Positions 41,331-53,844 of a stretch of DNA of 64,000 nt are shown piece after piece. The notes under the pieces are model-generated. The model was not told the origin of the DNA, searched no databases, and was given only the letters and a program-made list of their open reading frames with translations. The stretch covers positions 16,044,001-16,108,000 of the forward strand of contig JARWIR010000008.1 in the NCBI GenBank assembly GCA_029959085.1. Reading direction: 5' to 3'. Position numbers and translations under genes: made by a program. The DNA is from Nemophila menziesii (taxonomy: Eukaryota > Streptophyta > Magnoliopsida > Boraginales > Hydrophyllaceae). Each line of letters opens with the position of its first letter. The stretch's first letter is position 1.

Positions 41331-44300
41331 ATGGCGGAGACTAATGGAACCCACAGCTTAGAAGCGATCAAGAAAGAGAATGTTGATCTTGTACGATCAA
41401 TTTCTTCTTTGCTCTTTAAATAATTTTCCGTTTTAATTCATTTGCATTTATAATATATGCTTTGCATTTCGCTATATCTCTTAATGCACTTATATGTACG
41501 TAGAAATATGCATGCATGAGTGTATATCAACGTTTTCTTTTTTAAATATGACTAAGTGATTTAACTAAGCGGCTAGGTGGTTTGTTATCTTATATTTATG
41601 CTTAAGAAGAAGTCTAACATTTAATTAGAACATACTTGAGATATTCGAAACAAAAAATAAACTTTTCCTTATTTTGTGATATACTTATGGTAATAGCTTA
41701 GCAATCCCTCCAAATTATTGATATCATAACTTGACATATCCTAACTCTATAAAATTGCCATTTTAAGTTTAGTTTTATTTTAATTGTATGACATTGCTAT
41801 GATAAAAAAATGTGTTACTTTATATAATATAGAGACTTATAGCGCCATTAACTCAAAAAGAAAAATTGATATAGGGGGCCTATAGTGTAGTTTTTGCATA
41901 ATATATGGACCTAACTGCAATTAACTCAAAAATAAACCGGGATAAATATACACAGAAAACAAAAGATGCTGGATTTGATATTTAATCTTGTACTTTGACT
42001 CAAGGATGCAAATTGATTATATAAATATACATGGAAAACAAAATATTACAAGGTTGAGAAAGTACTCCAATAATTTTATAAAAAAAAAATTGATAATTAA
42101 GAGGCCTTGGATCAAACCTTATGTGAGTAAATTGATGACTCCCTTATACAGCAAGAAAAAAAATCAATTCTATTATTTTTTTTGGTAAGCAAATATCAAT
42201 TTATTATTTGCCTAAGAAAGAATTGTCCATAATCAAATGGGAGAAATGTTGTACATTGTTACTCCAATGTTACTTAATACTTATGTGTTTCTGTCTCTTA
42301 CTGAACTTGCGGTACAAGGTCGATAGTTATTCTACCGTGTTAGAAATTTAAATAACTCTTCGATGTAATAAAAAGATACAAATCACTTGTTGTAGTTGTT
42401 AAGCTTGACATAATAATTTGTCCAACTTACAAACTGAATATGATTATAATGACATTTATTGAACTGTTTATAGGAGCATATACCAGTTGAAGAAGTGTTT
42501 GAACAATTAAGCTCATCAAAAGGAGGCTTAACAACTGAGGAAGCTAATAAGAGGCTTGAAATCTTTGGTCCAAATAAGCTCGAGGAAAAAAAGGAGAATA
42601 AACTCCTCACATTCTTAGGCTTTATGTGGAATCCTTTATCTTGGGTTATGGAAATTGCTGCTATTATCGCCATTGTTCTTGCTAACGGACAAGGCGAACC
42701 TCCTGATTGGCAAGATTTTGTCGGAATACTCGCATTACTCATCATCAATTCTACCATAAGTTTTATCGAAGAAAATAACGCAGGAAATGCCGCAGCCGCT
42801 TTAATGGCGGGTCTCGCGCCCAAGACAAAGGTCATACGAGATGGCAAATATAGTGAGCAAGACGCTGCTATCCTTGTCCCTGGAGATGTTGTCAGCATCA
42901 AGCTAGGTGACATCATCCCGGCGGATGCTCGTTTACTCGAGGGAGATCCTCTGAAAATTGATCAATCCGCTCTCACCGGTGAGTCATTACCGGCTACTAA
43001 GTACCCCGGAGATGAAGTCTTTTCCGGATCCACTTGTAAACAAGGAGAAATTGAAGCGGTCGTGATAGCCACGGGTATTAATACGTTTTTCGGAAAAGCG
43101 GCTCATCTTGTCGATAGCACGAATCAAGTTGGTCATTTCCAGCAGGTTTTAACGGCTATTGGTAACTTCTGTATATGCTCAATTACAGTCGGAATCATTA
43201 TCGAGATTGTTGTGATGTACCCGATTCAGAATCGTAGATATCGAGACGGAATTAATAATCTTTTGGTTCTTCTCATCGGAGGTATTCCAATCGCTATGCC
43301 GACTGTGTTGTCCGTCACCATGGCAATCGGGTCTCACCGGTTGTCCGAGCAAGGCGCGATCACAAAAAGAATGACGGCTATCGAGGAGTTAGCGGGAATG
43401 GATGTTCTTTGTAGCGATAAAACCGGAACACTCACGCTTAATAAACTCACCGTCGATAAAACTCTTATAGAAGTGTTTGCAAAAGATATGGACAATGATA
43501 TGGTGATTCTTCTTGGAGCTAGAGCCGCTAGGATCGAGAATCAGGATGCGATTGATGCGTGTATCGTGAACATGTTGTCCGATCCCAAGGAGGCACGAGC
43601 AGGAATCACAGAGGTGCATTTTTTGCCATTTAACCCTGTCGAGAAACGCACGGCTATAACCTACATAGAACCGGATGGTAGTTGGCACCGAGTGAGTAAA
43701 GGTGCGCCGGAACAGATCATCGAGCTATGTAACCTTGGACAAGAAGCGACTACAAGATGTCACGCTATCATTGACCGGTTTGCGGATCGTGGACTACGTT
43801 CACTCGGTGTTGCTATGCAAACTGTGCCAGAGAAAACCAAGGAGGGTCAAGGTGGGCCGTGGGTGTTTGTCGGTCTTTTGCCGCTCTTCGACCCCCCTAG
43901 ACATGATAGTGCGGAAACGATTAGACGTGCCTTAGAACTTGGCGTGAACGTTAAAATGATTACCGGCGATCAACTCGCGATTGGTAAAGAAACTGGTCGT
44001 AGGCTAGGGATGGGAACGAACATGTATCCTTCTTCGGCACTTCTCGGTGATCATAAAGACCCGAGCATCGCTCATCTCCCTGTAGAGGAGCTCATCGAGA
44101 AAGCCGATGGATTTGCCGGTGTTTTCCCTGGTAAGTTTCGTTATATAGACATTATAAACGTATATTTTATGCTTAACGAGTGTACGAGAGTACAAGACTC
44201 ATTATTCGTTTATACATACGCAGAACATAAATACGAGATTGTGAAGAAATTGCAAGAGAGGAAGCATATCTGCGGAATGACAGGAGATGGAGTAAACGAT

Positions 44301-45742
44301 GCACCGGCGCTAAAGAAAGCCGACATTGGAATTGCAGTGGACGATGCTACAGACGCAGCTCGAGGTGCATCAGACATAGTCTTGACCGAACCAGGACTAA
44401 GCGTTATCATTAGCGCTGTTCTAACAAGCCGAGCTATATTTCAAAGAATGAAAAACTACACTATTTACGCAGTTTCAATTACCATTAGAATCGTTCTTGG
44501 TTTCATGCTCATAGCACTTCTATGGAAATTCGATTTCTCACCTTTCATGGTACTTATCATCGCCATACTTAACGATGGAACTATAATGACCATTTCAAAA
44601 GACAAGGTGAAACCATCTCCAATCCCCGATTCATGGAAACTCAAAGAAATCTTCGCTACAGGAGTTGTACTCGGCACTTACCTTGCCGTAATGACTGTTA
44701 TTTTCTTCTGGGCGGCTCACAAGTCAGATTTCTTCTCGGTAAGTAAACGAAAAATCAACTAGCGAGATATTTTCTTCACTATTAATAGCTGAAATTTGAT
44801 GGTGTGTAATTGATAGGACAAATTTGGTGTGAGATCAATCAGAGATAATAGATATGAGCTTAACTCAGCGATATATTTACAAGTTAGCATAGTGAGTCAA
44901 GCTCTCATCTTCGTAACACGATCCAGGAGTTGGTCGTTTGTTGAACGCCCAGGTCTTCTTCTTCTATTCGCCTTCGTAGTAGCACAACTGGTAAGCCAAG
45001 CCAATCCAATCCAAGCCAAGCATTCACAATGTTACTAATATATCCATATTTTGTACTAATTAAATTGATTATGTAATCAGATTGCTACACTTATTGCTGT
45101 ATATGCAAATTGGGGATTCGCTAGGATCCACGGAATAGGGTGGGGATGGGCTGGTGTGATCTGGCTTTACAGTATCATCTTCTACATACCTCTCGACATT
45201 TTCAAGTTTGCTATACGATATGCCTTAACAGGAAAAGCTTGGAAAAATATGTTCAACAGCAGGGTACTTTATCGAATATAACAATCTTTCTCTTTAACTC
45301 TTTAACTCTTAATCAATCAACACATTACTTTTTTTTCATTTCTTGATTTAAACTTACATTTGAATTTGAATTATTCAGACTGCTTTCACGACGAAGAAAG
45401 ATTACGGAAAAGGAGAGAGGGAGGCCCAATGGGCTTTGGCTCAACGCACATTACATGGGCTTCAATCACATGACACTTCAGAGATGCCTCCTGATAAGAA
45501 TAAAAACACCACTGGAGAATTGAGTGAACTTGCTGAACAAGCAAAACGACGCGCTGAAATTGCTAGGTAATGTTTGTGTATCAATTTCTTTTATTACATA
45601 GTTATTAATTTATTTATAATTATTTGTTTATGTTCTGTTTTTCAGACTAAGAGAACTTCATACACTTAAGGGACATGTTGAATCTGTCGTGAAGCTTAAA
45701 GGTCTCGATATCGAGACAATTCAACAACATTACACAGTTTAG
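41331..45742 (+). CDS. plasma-membrane P-type H+-ATPase (P3A)
   Basis: Seven exons: 41331-41390, 42474-44130, 44224-44738, 44817-44990, 45081-45263, 45379-45566 and 45646-45742. All introns are GT...AG, and the total of 2,874 bases gives 957 residues, the normal family length. The pump uses ATP to export protons and energise the plasma membrane. Motifs: T-G-E-S at 188-191 (dephosphorylation loop), phosphorylated Asp335 in [25 protein letters not shown] hinge, and about ten membrane segments including I-P-I-A-M-P-T-V-L in M4 and I-L-N-D-G-T in M6. The C-terminal autoinhibitory domain has [14 protein letters not shown] and [14 protein letters not shown], and the chain ends H-Y-T-V with penultimate Thr956. 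In relatives that Thr is phosphorylated and binds 14-3-3. Intron 1 is 1,083 bp. Intron 2 (93 bp) is in frame without stops. Confidence 0.97.
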
Positions 45743-46171
45743 TGTATAACAAGAAGATGAAAAGTTTACACTTTTCTTCCATGAGATTTTATCTATTTAG
45801 TTTCAAACCTTTTTCAAATGTGAGGTTTGGGAATAATCCAGCAAAAATAAGATTCGCAAGAAACAATTTTAGGTAGAAATTAGAAAATGTAGGAGTAGGA
45901 AGATTAGAGAGTTTTTATAATACATTATATTCATATGGTCTAAATAAGGAAAACAGAACATGCTTAGTCATGTTTGTGCAAATTGTACCATACTTTTCGT
46001 GAATTAACAAATATTCCTGTTTTTTTCCCCCATAAATTCCTTAACTAGATTCAACTCATTTTCATCTACAAGAACCGAAAGCTTCTGATATATACATACA
46101 TATAACAAGGACAACAATTGTCACTTAACAAACGATTTGTTTCTCAATATCCATGAATTAAGAAAACAAAT
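45743..46171. terminator. shared 3' region of two convergent genes
   Basis: Only 429 bases separate the stop codons of the H+-ATPase (+) and the receptor-like kinase (-), so both 3' UTRs and poly-A signals lie here. No additional gene or repeat was seen. Confidence 0.5.
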
Positions 46172-48433
46172 TTATTTGATATTAGGGGGTAAAGTAGTAA
46201 TATCAGAAACTCGTAACGATCCTCCAAGTTCAACAGGCACAAGAGGAATGAACGAGTGAAGAACATCTGTTATTAATGGTCGATAACTTGGTTCTGGTTG
46301 TACACATAACACAGCTACAGCAGCTACCTATAAAAAATAAATATATTTATATTAGCAATAAAATTAAATAAATTAACAACTAAAAATAATTTTTTTAACA
46401 AACTTGATATAAATGCTTTAAGTCCATAGTGTTTTTTATCACGGGGTCCACAATCTTTTCCAGCTTTGATCTGTCTGTTAGCTGAGGCATCGCCTGTTTT
46501 TTTTTTTTTTTCCAAAACATTTAGTTAAAAAATAAAAAATTTAATTAGGTTTTCGTGATTAATAAATGTTTTTAGTTTTTACCCATGTAACTAATGAGAC
46601 ACGTTGAGCTTCAGCTACTTTTTCCACTGGTTTTTTCCCGGTTAAAAGCTCCAAAAGAATGACACCAAATGCATACACGTCACTCTTATCTGTAAGTTTA
46701 CCTAAAAATTATGTGATAACATTAATTATGTCGGAGGGTAGTTTAGGTATTTTGGAATTATTTAACTGAAAATAGTAAAATACCATCGAAGATGTACTCT
46801 GGAGCTACATAACCTAATGTTCCGGATAACCTTATATTATTATTCTTCTCTAGCTCCCCAGCAGTTATTGCAAGCCCAAAATCCGAAAGCTGAACAAGGG
46901 TAAAAAAGTAATTGACTAAAATGAAAAATATTTATGTACAATAAGGTCTTTACCTTGGCGTTGAATTTAGAATCCAGTAAAATATTAGATGATTTAATGT
47001 CTCTGTGTATTACAGGAGGGTTGCATCGCTCGTGAAGATATTCTAGTCCTCTGCAAAACATCCAAAACTTTATTAATACAGTCCAGGGGTATTTTAGTCA
47101 TTTCACGTCATGGTAGTGCTCATAATTTTAAACAACGGGCTAAGAAAAAATAGAAGAAACAAAATGAAATGGCTCACCGTGCAACATCAAGTGCAATTTT
47201 CATTCTGAGATGCCACGTCAGATTTTTTCCACGAAAAGATCCTAAAAAAATCGACGTTAAAACAAAGAAGATATAGTTTTATTTCATTAGAGAAAAAGGG
47301 GAATAATAATTTTACCATGTAAATGAGATTCTAAAGATCCCTTTTGCATCATCTCATAAACCAAGAATCGTGACTCTCTATGAATACAATACCCAAACAG
47401 AGTAACAACATTTTGATGCTGAATTTTACTCAACAAATCTACTTCACTCTGAAATTGTCTTTGACCATTCTGCCCCTGATCATGTAGCTTCTTAACAGCT
47501 GCGTAGAAGTTATTACTGAAGAGAGCTTTATACACGCATCCAAATCCACCTTCACCTAATTTATTCTCTTCTCGGAAATTATTTGTCGCAGCTAATAATA
47601 ATTCATATTCAATAACAGCTACAGAACCTTTTTTTCCACCGATTCTAAAAGAAGTTATTTTCTTCAAGAATGGACTTTGGGTTGACCCAATTGCAATATC
47701 TACAAATTAAGAGCGCAAAATTAAATACTGATCAATTAATGGAAAAATAAGTGGTATTTTACCAGAGCTTTGATGGGTTTCTGTTTTTGATTTCTTTAAT
47801 TTTTTTATTCTGTAGATCCAGATACAACATAGTGTTACAAGGATTACTCCAAGAAGAGATGAAGAAGCAATAAGAGCTATCAGAATTTTCTTGTTCAAGT
47901 CCTCGTGATGTTCATGTATTATACCAACTTCTAACCCTCCTGCTTCAAATAAATGAAAAAAAGAAAAAAAAAAAAATTATTTATGGGCTGCTAGAATAGT
48001 CGAAGCTAGACACAGACACAGGGTATATTACTACATTAGGCAATTTTGTGCAAACGCAGGGGCTTTTTGTGCAATTAACCATACAAGTATCAAATGGGTC
48101 AATCTTAAATACGGTAAACTAGTTCAAAAACAAGCAATTTTAGAAATTACAGTTCTAGAAAACTAAAATGTATCATAAACTCAGATTCTGTATACCATTT
48201 TTTGTATCATTCTTTAAATGTTGGAGAATCATAATTAGGTCACAAACTCAAGAAAAAGAAAAGTGAAGCTAAAATGGTGAAGCACCTGAAGAGTTAGGTT
48301 CCATATGTGGCAAAATGGGATCTTTATCAGTAGGTACAACTGGGTCTGATGGCTTCATAACAGCTGCTGAATCTGAAAACAAAGAAAACCCAGAAAGCCA
48401 TATGGTTAAACAAAGCAAAATCACAAGCTTCAT
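46172..48433 (-). CDS. receptor-like protein kinase, At1g80640-like
   Basis: Nine exons on the minus strand: 48433-48286, 47939-47763, 47699-47316, 47241-47178, 47050-46954, 46889-46784, 46701-46583, 46493-46404 and 46327-46172. All introns are GT...AG, and 1,341 bases encode 446 residues. Order: signal peptide (M-K-L-V-I-L-L-C-L...F-S, about 1-20), short unstructured ectodomain (about 45 residues, no LRR or lectin), transmembrane helix about 68-91, basic juxtamembrane K-K-L-K-K-S-K, then the kinase. Kinase motifs are G-E-G-G-F-G near 157-162, Lys178 in [13 protein letters not shown] (RD type), D-F-G-L-A, G-Y-V-A-P-E-Y and [11 protein letters not shown]. The C-terminal [19 protein letters not shown] is close to At1g80640/At2g25220 as I remember them. 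All catalytic residues are present, so an active Ser/Thr kinase at the plasma membrane is expected. The ligand is unknown. Confidence 0.95.
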
Positions 48434-48439
48434 AATTCT

Positions 48440-48845
48440 TTTCTTGCTTCAAATTCTACTGGGATTTGCTTTTGTTTTGTCTGGAAATATTTGAAGTTTG
48501 AAATGAAAAAATGTACTATGTTGTTTCTGTGCAATATAATGTGTTTTTGTCTTGCTTTTTCTTTATGCGGGGTGGGGACGAAAGTGCGTTGGCTAAAGCA
48601 GTCAGCAAAAGTATCGGTTTCTTTTTCAGGTTCAGTTTTATGCATCAAAAGTGACCCCCAAAATGCTTACTCAATCATGTGGTAGTTATTTGTAGTAAAA
48701 AGGAATGCTTTTCTTATGTATTGATATACATGTATACTACTCCAATAAGATTTTCTTTTTCCAAATTGAAACAAATATAAAATAGAAAAATAGAGTGTTT
48801 AACCAATTGGTTGGAAAATTGTCAATTATAAATAAAATAGCTAAC
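48440..48845. promoter_or_regulatory. upstream region of the receptor-like kinase
   Basis: Promoter and 5' UTR of the minus-strand gene should be here. A TATA-like stretch (ATATATTATGTA-type context around 48530 on the minus strand) is not distinct enough to call. Confidence 0.35.
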
Positions 48846-48858
48846 TGAAAAAAAAAAA

Positions 48859-48970
48859 TGGCCAGTGGTTAGGTTACTCTGCAGAGACCAAGAGGTCCTG
48901 GGATCGAATCTCATTGGAGTCATTTACTCCGAGTCCAAAGTGGCTCTCTCATGTATTCAAAAAAAAAAAA
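48859..48970 (+). mobile_element. tRNA-derived SINE (family 1)
   Basis: GGCCAGTGGTTAGG head, B-box-like GGGATCGAATCTC, tail GACTCCGAGTCCAAAGTGG followed by a CTCTCATGTATTC end and poly-A. It is nearly the same as the copy at 27627 over its whole length. The target duplication is masked by A-runs on both sides (AAAAAAAATG). Confidence 0.82.
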
Positions 48971-49194
48971 TGAAATGTCTCGGTTGCCAAATAGTTTGTC
49001 ATTTAAACTATTATTTTGCACCTTAGTTAGATGGACCAGTGGCTCATCTTAAATGAAGGAGAAAGTAATATTACATAATTCAGATAAACCATAAATACAC
49101 TTAACAGTATTATTAATATTTGGATTCAAATTAAGTACACCAAAGATAAGTAGTTTGGTAATGTTAAATCAATCATTCTCCATACTTACACTCT

Positions 49195-51645
49195 AAAAAA
49201 AAAATCTCTAGTTGATTCACATGCCTTGAGAACTCATATAGCTTCAACCTCCTTAAGTGTTTCTGCTGCAATGTGTCAAGCTATACTTTTAAGAACATTA
49301 CCATTAATGTTTCTAATAATATAGACATTGTAGCATTCTTATCTTTGAAAGTTGTATCACAATGAATCTTAAACTTATTTTGTGGAGGGGGAGTCCAAGT
49401 TTTCAAGACATTGGGACTATATGGCTAATAACCTCAACTTTTTGTAACCCCTGAAATCTGTTTCTGGAAATGATGTTATTCTCTTTTGACCTCATGTGTA
49501 TCTTCAGATTATTTATATAATCATCACTAGATAGCACTTTCTATTTGTATCCATTCCAATTACTTAATGCCAAACAATTTGTTTTGAAATGGTCAATAGC
49601 AATACCATTAAAAATAAAGTTGTTTATTCCTTTCCATATACTCCAAAGTAGGTTACAAAGAGTTTCTAAATTGTATTTCTCAGAAATGCCATTATTCTGC
49701 ATATTCTTAACCAACTCATAGAACCAAACATCAAACCGAGACATAGGATTAGTATCAGACGTGATATTAAGAAGAGATGAAAAACGTACAGCTCTTGCCC
49801 AAGGGCAATCAAGAAAAAGATGCTCACAAGTTTCAGGGGCATAATTACAAATATTACATAAATTATCTTTTCCACACTTTCAAATAAAAAGATTAGCTTC
49901 TGTTGGTATTAGATTTTTAACTATTTTCCACATAAAATTCTTGATTTTAGGGTTATACTTAAGACTCTGGATAATTTCCCAAGTCTCATAAATCATAATG
50001 ATGTGAAGAGGAGGGTTTTAAGCTACTCAACAGATTAATAACTCCCTATATGACTTTTTAATGTGGTTGTGAGCAATTTTTACAATGAGACCCTCATAGG
50101 ATTTGTACCAGTAGCTTGTGTCATGACAATCAAAAATAGTGATTGCCATGATTTAGATATTGATAGCAATACTTGTTTCAAAGTTATTATTAACAACATT
50201 AATCTTTCAAAATTTACCACCAGTGTTAAAAATCTCATTAACCTTGATAAGGTTGGTATCCTTTGGTAAAACAACTTTATCTATATTAGATATCCATATA
50301 TGTTTCTTCTGGAGAATATTTTCTTCATTTCCTATTTTCCACTTAACCGCATCTTTAAAAATGTCTTTACCATCTATAAGGCTTCTCCAACCATTGGATG
50401 GTGAGTATCCTATTTTAGCATTCAAAATGGTTGTGGTATTCAAGTATTTCCCTTTGAGTAGTTTATAAAGGGTGGAATCTTGTCTTTGGAACAGGTTCCA
50501 AACTTTTTTACTAAGTAAAGCAAAGTTCATAGTGCTGAGTGTCCCTAAATCCCATTTCACCTTCTAATTTAGAGGTAGTCATGGTGTCTTAATCACAAAA
50601 ATAAATTCTATTTTTTCCTTTAAACCTCCACCAAGATTTCATAATAGTGGAGTCTATTTTGTTACAAGTATTATTTGGTAATACGAATGGAGACATGATA
50701 TCATTTTGTAGACTTTGTATCATAGATTTAACAAGGACTTCTTTACCTCCTTCTAGAAGGAAGAGAGTTTTCCATCTTTCTTAGAATTCTTTCTATGATC
50801 CATTCAAGATTTTTGGTTTTATTTCTACTCCACTCAGTAGGGAGACCAAGATAAAACCCTAGATAATCACTTTATTCATATTAAGTCTCTTACGAATAAT
50901 GTTCTGAGTTATTGCAGGGGTATTGGGACTGAAAAGAACATTACATTTATATAAGTTTAAAGTCAATGCAGTAGCATTTTCATACTCATTCATGACCACT
51001 TTAAAAGTATTGACTTCAATATCTTTAGCATTTAGAAAAAAGATGTTGTCATCAGCAAATAAAGGGTGAGTAATGTTTGGGCATTCGCTACCAGTTTTTA
51101 ATCCTTCATATAAACTTGTACATGTTTATTTTAATTAGTAAGTTCAAAGTTTGAGTAATGATGCAGAAAAGAAAAGGGTACAATGGGTCCCCTTGTCTAA
51201 TATCTCTAGTGGGTTTTTTAATAGGGTAACTCTTGCCATTTATTAAAGCATTGTAAGTTATAGTGGTAATACATATCATAAATTTCTTAACCCAACTTTC
51301 CTGGAAACCAGTTTAAGTAGCAATTTTAGAAGAAAATTCCACTCCACAAACTCATAGGCTTTCTTAATGTCAGCTTTTACATCCATATAATATATTTTTA
51401 TATCTTTATTTATCCATAAGGAGCAAATTTTCAAGAAAATCCCACTCAACAAACTATTTTTAACCCACCTAAGTGAGCCCATAAGGCTCCAAATAATTTT
51501 TGGCCAAGTATATAAGTATATTAGAGCTCCCGTTTCAGCAAACGTCAACTTTTTATCATATGTTTCCAACAGAGATGAGCTAAAACGCTTGGAGGAGAAG
51601 AGAAGGGGTTTTCCACCAAATTTCTTCATTTTCCACCATTCCACA
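49195..51645 (-). mobile_element. LINE remnant: RT, zf-RVT, RNase H
   Basis: Minus strand from high to low coordinates. The reverse transcriptase start has A-D-I-K-K-A-Y-E-F-V-E-W-N-F-L near 51330-51380. At 50560-50207 a long open piece reads F-A-L-L-S-K-K-V-W-N-L-F and N-G-W-R-S-L-I-D-G and W-K-I-G-N-E-E-N-I. The zinc-binding part has C-N-I-C-N-Y-A-P-E-T-C-E-H-L-F near 49850, then L-L-W-S-I-W-K near 49640. A broken RNase H start W-T-P-P-P-Q-N-K-F-K-I-H-C-D lies near 49395. It has many stops. An LTR fragment abuts its upstream end. Confidence 0.85.
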
Positions 51646-51654
51646 ACCCAATAA

Positions 51655-52505
51655 TTCTGTATTTTAGGTTAATTTCAATCCATTTTATCTTTTGAATATG
51701 ATTTTTGTATTAGTTTTAATTTATTTCCATTCCATTATGAACTAAACATTTTTTTCTTGATGCTTGAAATGGGTATGGACCCTAATTAATTATTATTCTT
51801 GTTTTGAGTGTTTGGGATATTATAATATTGAAATAAGTTGAGGTTTTCTTTATTCCTTTGATTATATGTATGCTTTTACATTTCTTGATCACGTATTGGG
51901 TAGTTTGATACTTTTGGCTAACACCGGGGAGGGGGACAGATTTCAGACATAGTATATAAGCGCCTAGTGTGTGGTAGTTAACTAAGCGGTCGTTCCTAAT
52001 TAGGTAGTTAATAAGGTTAGGAATTAATTCATCGGAAACCATTTATAGGGCCACCTGGGAGGGGGCTCTATTAGTGGAAGGTTGCCTTCTAAGCTACCAA
52101 CATGAGTTAAAAATAGTTGAATCCTGACTATTATGAATAACGAAATTCGTCTTTATACCAATTAACAAGTTAATAGTTGATTAAGAAGATTACTCGCAAG
52201 AATCAAGTAATACTTCTCATCCCTTCTAATCTTTTTAGTATATTATTTGCACTTTAGATAATTATTTACTTTATTTTTATTTAGTCCTTAATTCAAAAAA
52301 CCAACAAATATTATCTATATTATTTTTATTTACCCTGCAACTTTACATTAAATTACTAACAAAACACATTTATATCAACTTTGATTGTCCATGATGATAA
52401 CCCCACACTTATCAAATCTATTACTTGTAACGACCCGTACACTTGCGAGAAGTTGAGCCTCTCCTCTTGGTGTCGATTTATTATATCAACCCTGGGAAGC
52501 GAACA
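51655..52505 (+). repeat. Athila-like LTR, 3' part (copy D)
   Basis: Collinear with the 3' half of the LTR at 59943-61556: ATGAACTAAA, GGACCCTAAT, the GGGAGGGGG block, a C-G-rich ACCCGTACACTTG near 52434, and an end like TATCAACCCTGGGAAGCGAACA. Its 5' half is missing at the LINE junction. No primer site follows. Confidence 0.7.
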
Positions 52506-53285
52506 CTCTCTCGTAAGAGCCCATTCCGTACGCGATGGTTTTGTCCAAATTCAAAATGTCTCTTTTTCCGGTGATATCCTTGAGTTTGATAATTATTGGA
52601 ATTTTAATCTTAGTACTCTTAATGTAATAAAAATTTAGGATTATAAGGATGAGTATCTCGACCTCATCATTTCAATGCTACTGCCAAAGAAATTTAAAAG
52701 GACATCAAAGCCTATACTCCGATCAATAGGTATAACCATAGAGAGCCACTTAAAAAATTCTATGGATATATTGTGATACGCACATCCTCCGACTCGTCCT
52801 CCTCACATGACGCCTCTCCTACTTCTCGTTCGTATGCTCGTGCGAATCAAGCTCCTCCTCCAGTGTATTTGTTTAAGAAAGTATCCACATCTTTGTTTTT
52901 CGTTGTTAAGACAAGATGATGAGTGATTTTGTGAAGTTGAATGAGAACATTGACAAGCTCTCATGCATGACTAGGAGCCTAGATGATGGAAGAAGTTCTT
53001 GAAGTCATTTAACTAGTGACAACTTGGCCTAGAAAAAGGGCTAAGCGAAGTGCGTGTATGTGTACTTGTTCACATTGGTTTATGTTTGTTGGGAAGATTT
53101 TGGTTTTCTTTCCTTGTAGGCACTTGAATCTATGACACTTTTGATTGCTTTTTTGGTTGATTGTAATAACTCTATTTTCCTGGATTTTACACTGATGCTT
53201 ATGGTTTTTGAATGCGTAATTATTATGCTATTGTTTTATCATATTTTGTGCTCTTGTTTATCTTTTGTGCTTGGGTATTTATGGT
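52506..53285. other. unassigned, possible retrotransposon remnant
   Basis: Short open runs such as P-I-N-R-Y-N-H-R-E-P-L-K-K-F-Y-G (near 52720) and D-F-V-K-L-N-E-N-I-D-K-L (near 52930), separated by stops, look like a decayed retroelement protein. I could not name a family. Confidence 0.35.
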
Positions 53286-53293
53286 ATTATATC

Positions 53294-53836
53294 CATGGTT
53301 CTAAAAGGCTCTAGGTGGTACTAGGGCGGTCGACCACCTTTGAGCGCCTAGATGGCTAGGCGGCCCATTAATCGGAATTTAGACGATTCTTACGTAGGTG
53401 GTTTTTATATTATTTTATACTAAATATGTATTACTAATATATTGATTTGAATAATATTTACATCCTAATATACTTAAAATAGATTAATTTAACATAATAA
53501 ATATACATTTTACTTTAAAGTAATAATAATTTATTATTATTAACCTAAAAGATGACCAATTCAAAAAAAAACGTGTGTTCAAATTCTAACCTAAGTGGAT
53601 TTTATTTTTAAATTTTGCGTATATGTTGGGTGGATTAGATGAATTACTTATTTATGAGCTAACATTTTAGGTAGTATTCCGGTTGAGCAACCCATTAATC
53701 CGATTGGGTACTTTAGTAATTATATTATGCATAGACAGATCTTCGAGAAACCTTGGAGAAAATTTCTAGGCGGATCACACTTTGGAACACCTAAGCAGAG
53801 TGCTAGGAGGCTATGTGGCCTTCTTTTAGAACACTG
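53294..53836. mobile_element. hAT-type MITE, TTCTAAAAGG ends
   Basis: A 543-bp element with left CATGGTTCTAAAAGGC and right TTTTAGAACACTG, and a perfect 8-bp duplication ATTATATC (53286-53293 and 53837-53844). The CTAGGCGG-type interior blocks near both ends are typical of a widespread plant hAT MITE family. Confidence 0.87.
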
Positions 53837-53844
53837 ATTATATC

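Noticed and set aside
42383..42916. 177-codon open frame on the minus strand
   Set aside because: It lies antisense to exon 2 of the H+-ATPase and has no family resemblance. Codon structure of the sense gene explains it.
43389..43688. 99-codon open frame on the minus strand
   Set aside because: It is antisense to the H+-ATPase phosphorylation domain exon and reflects the coding strand only.
44131..44762. reading straight through intron 2 and past exon 3 as one long H+-ATPase exon
   Set aside because: The 31 extra residues have no counterpart in the family and good splice signals bound them. The frame also stops at 44762 before the conserved C-terminal domain.
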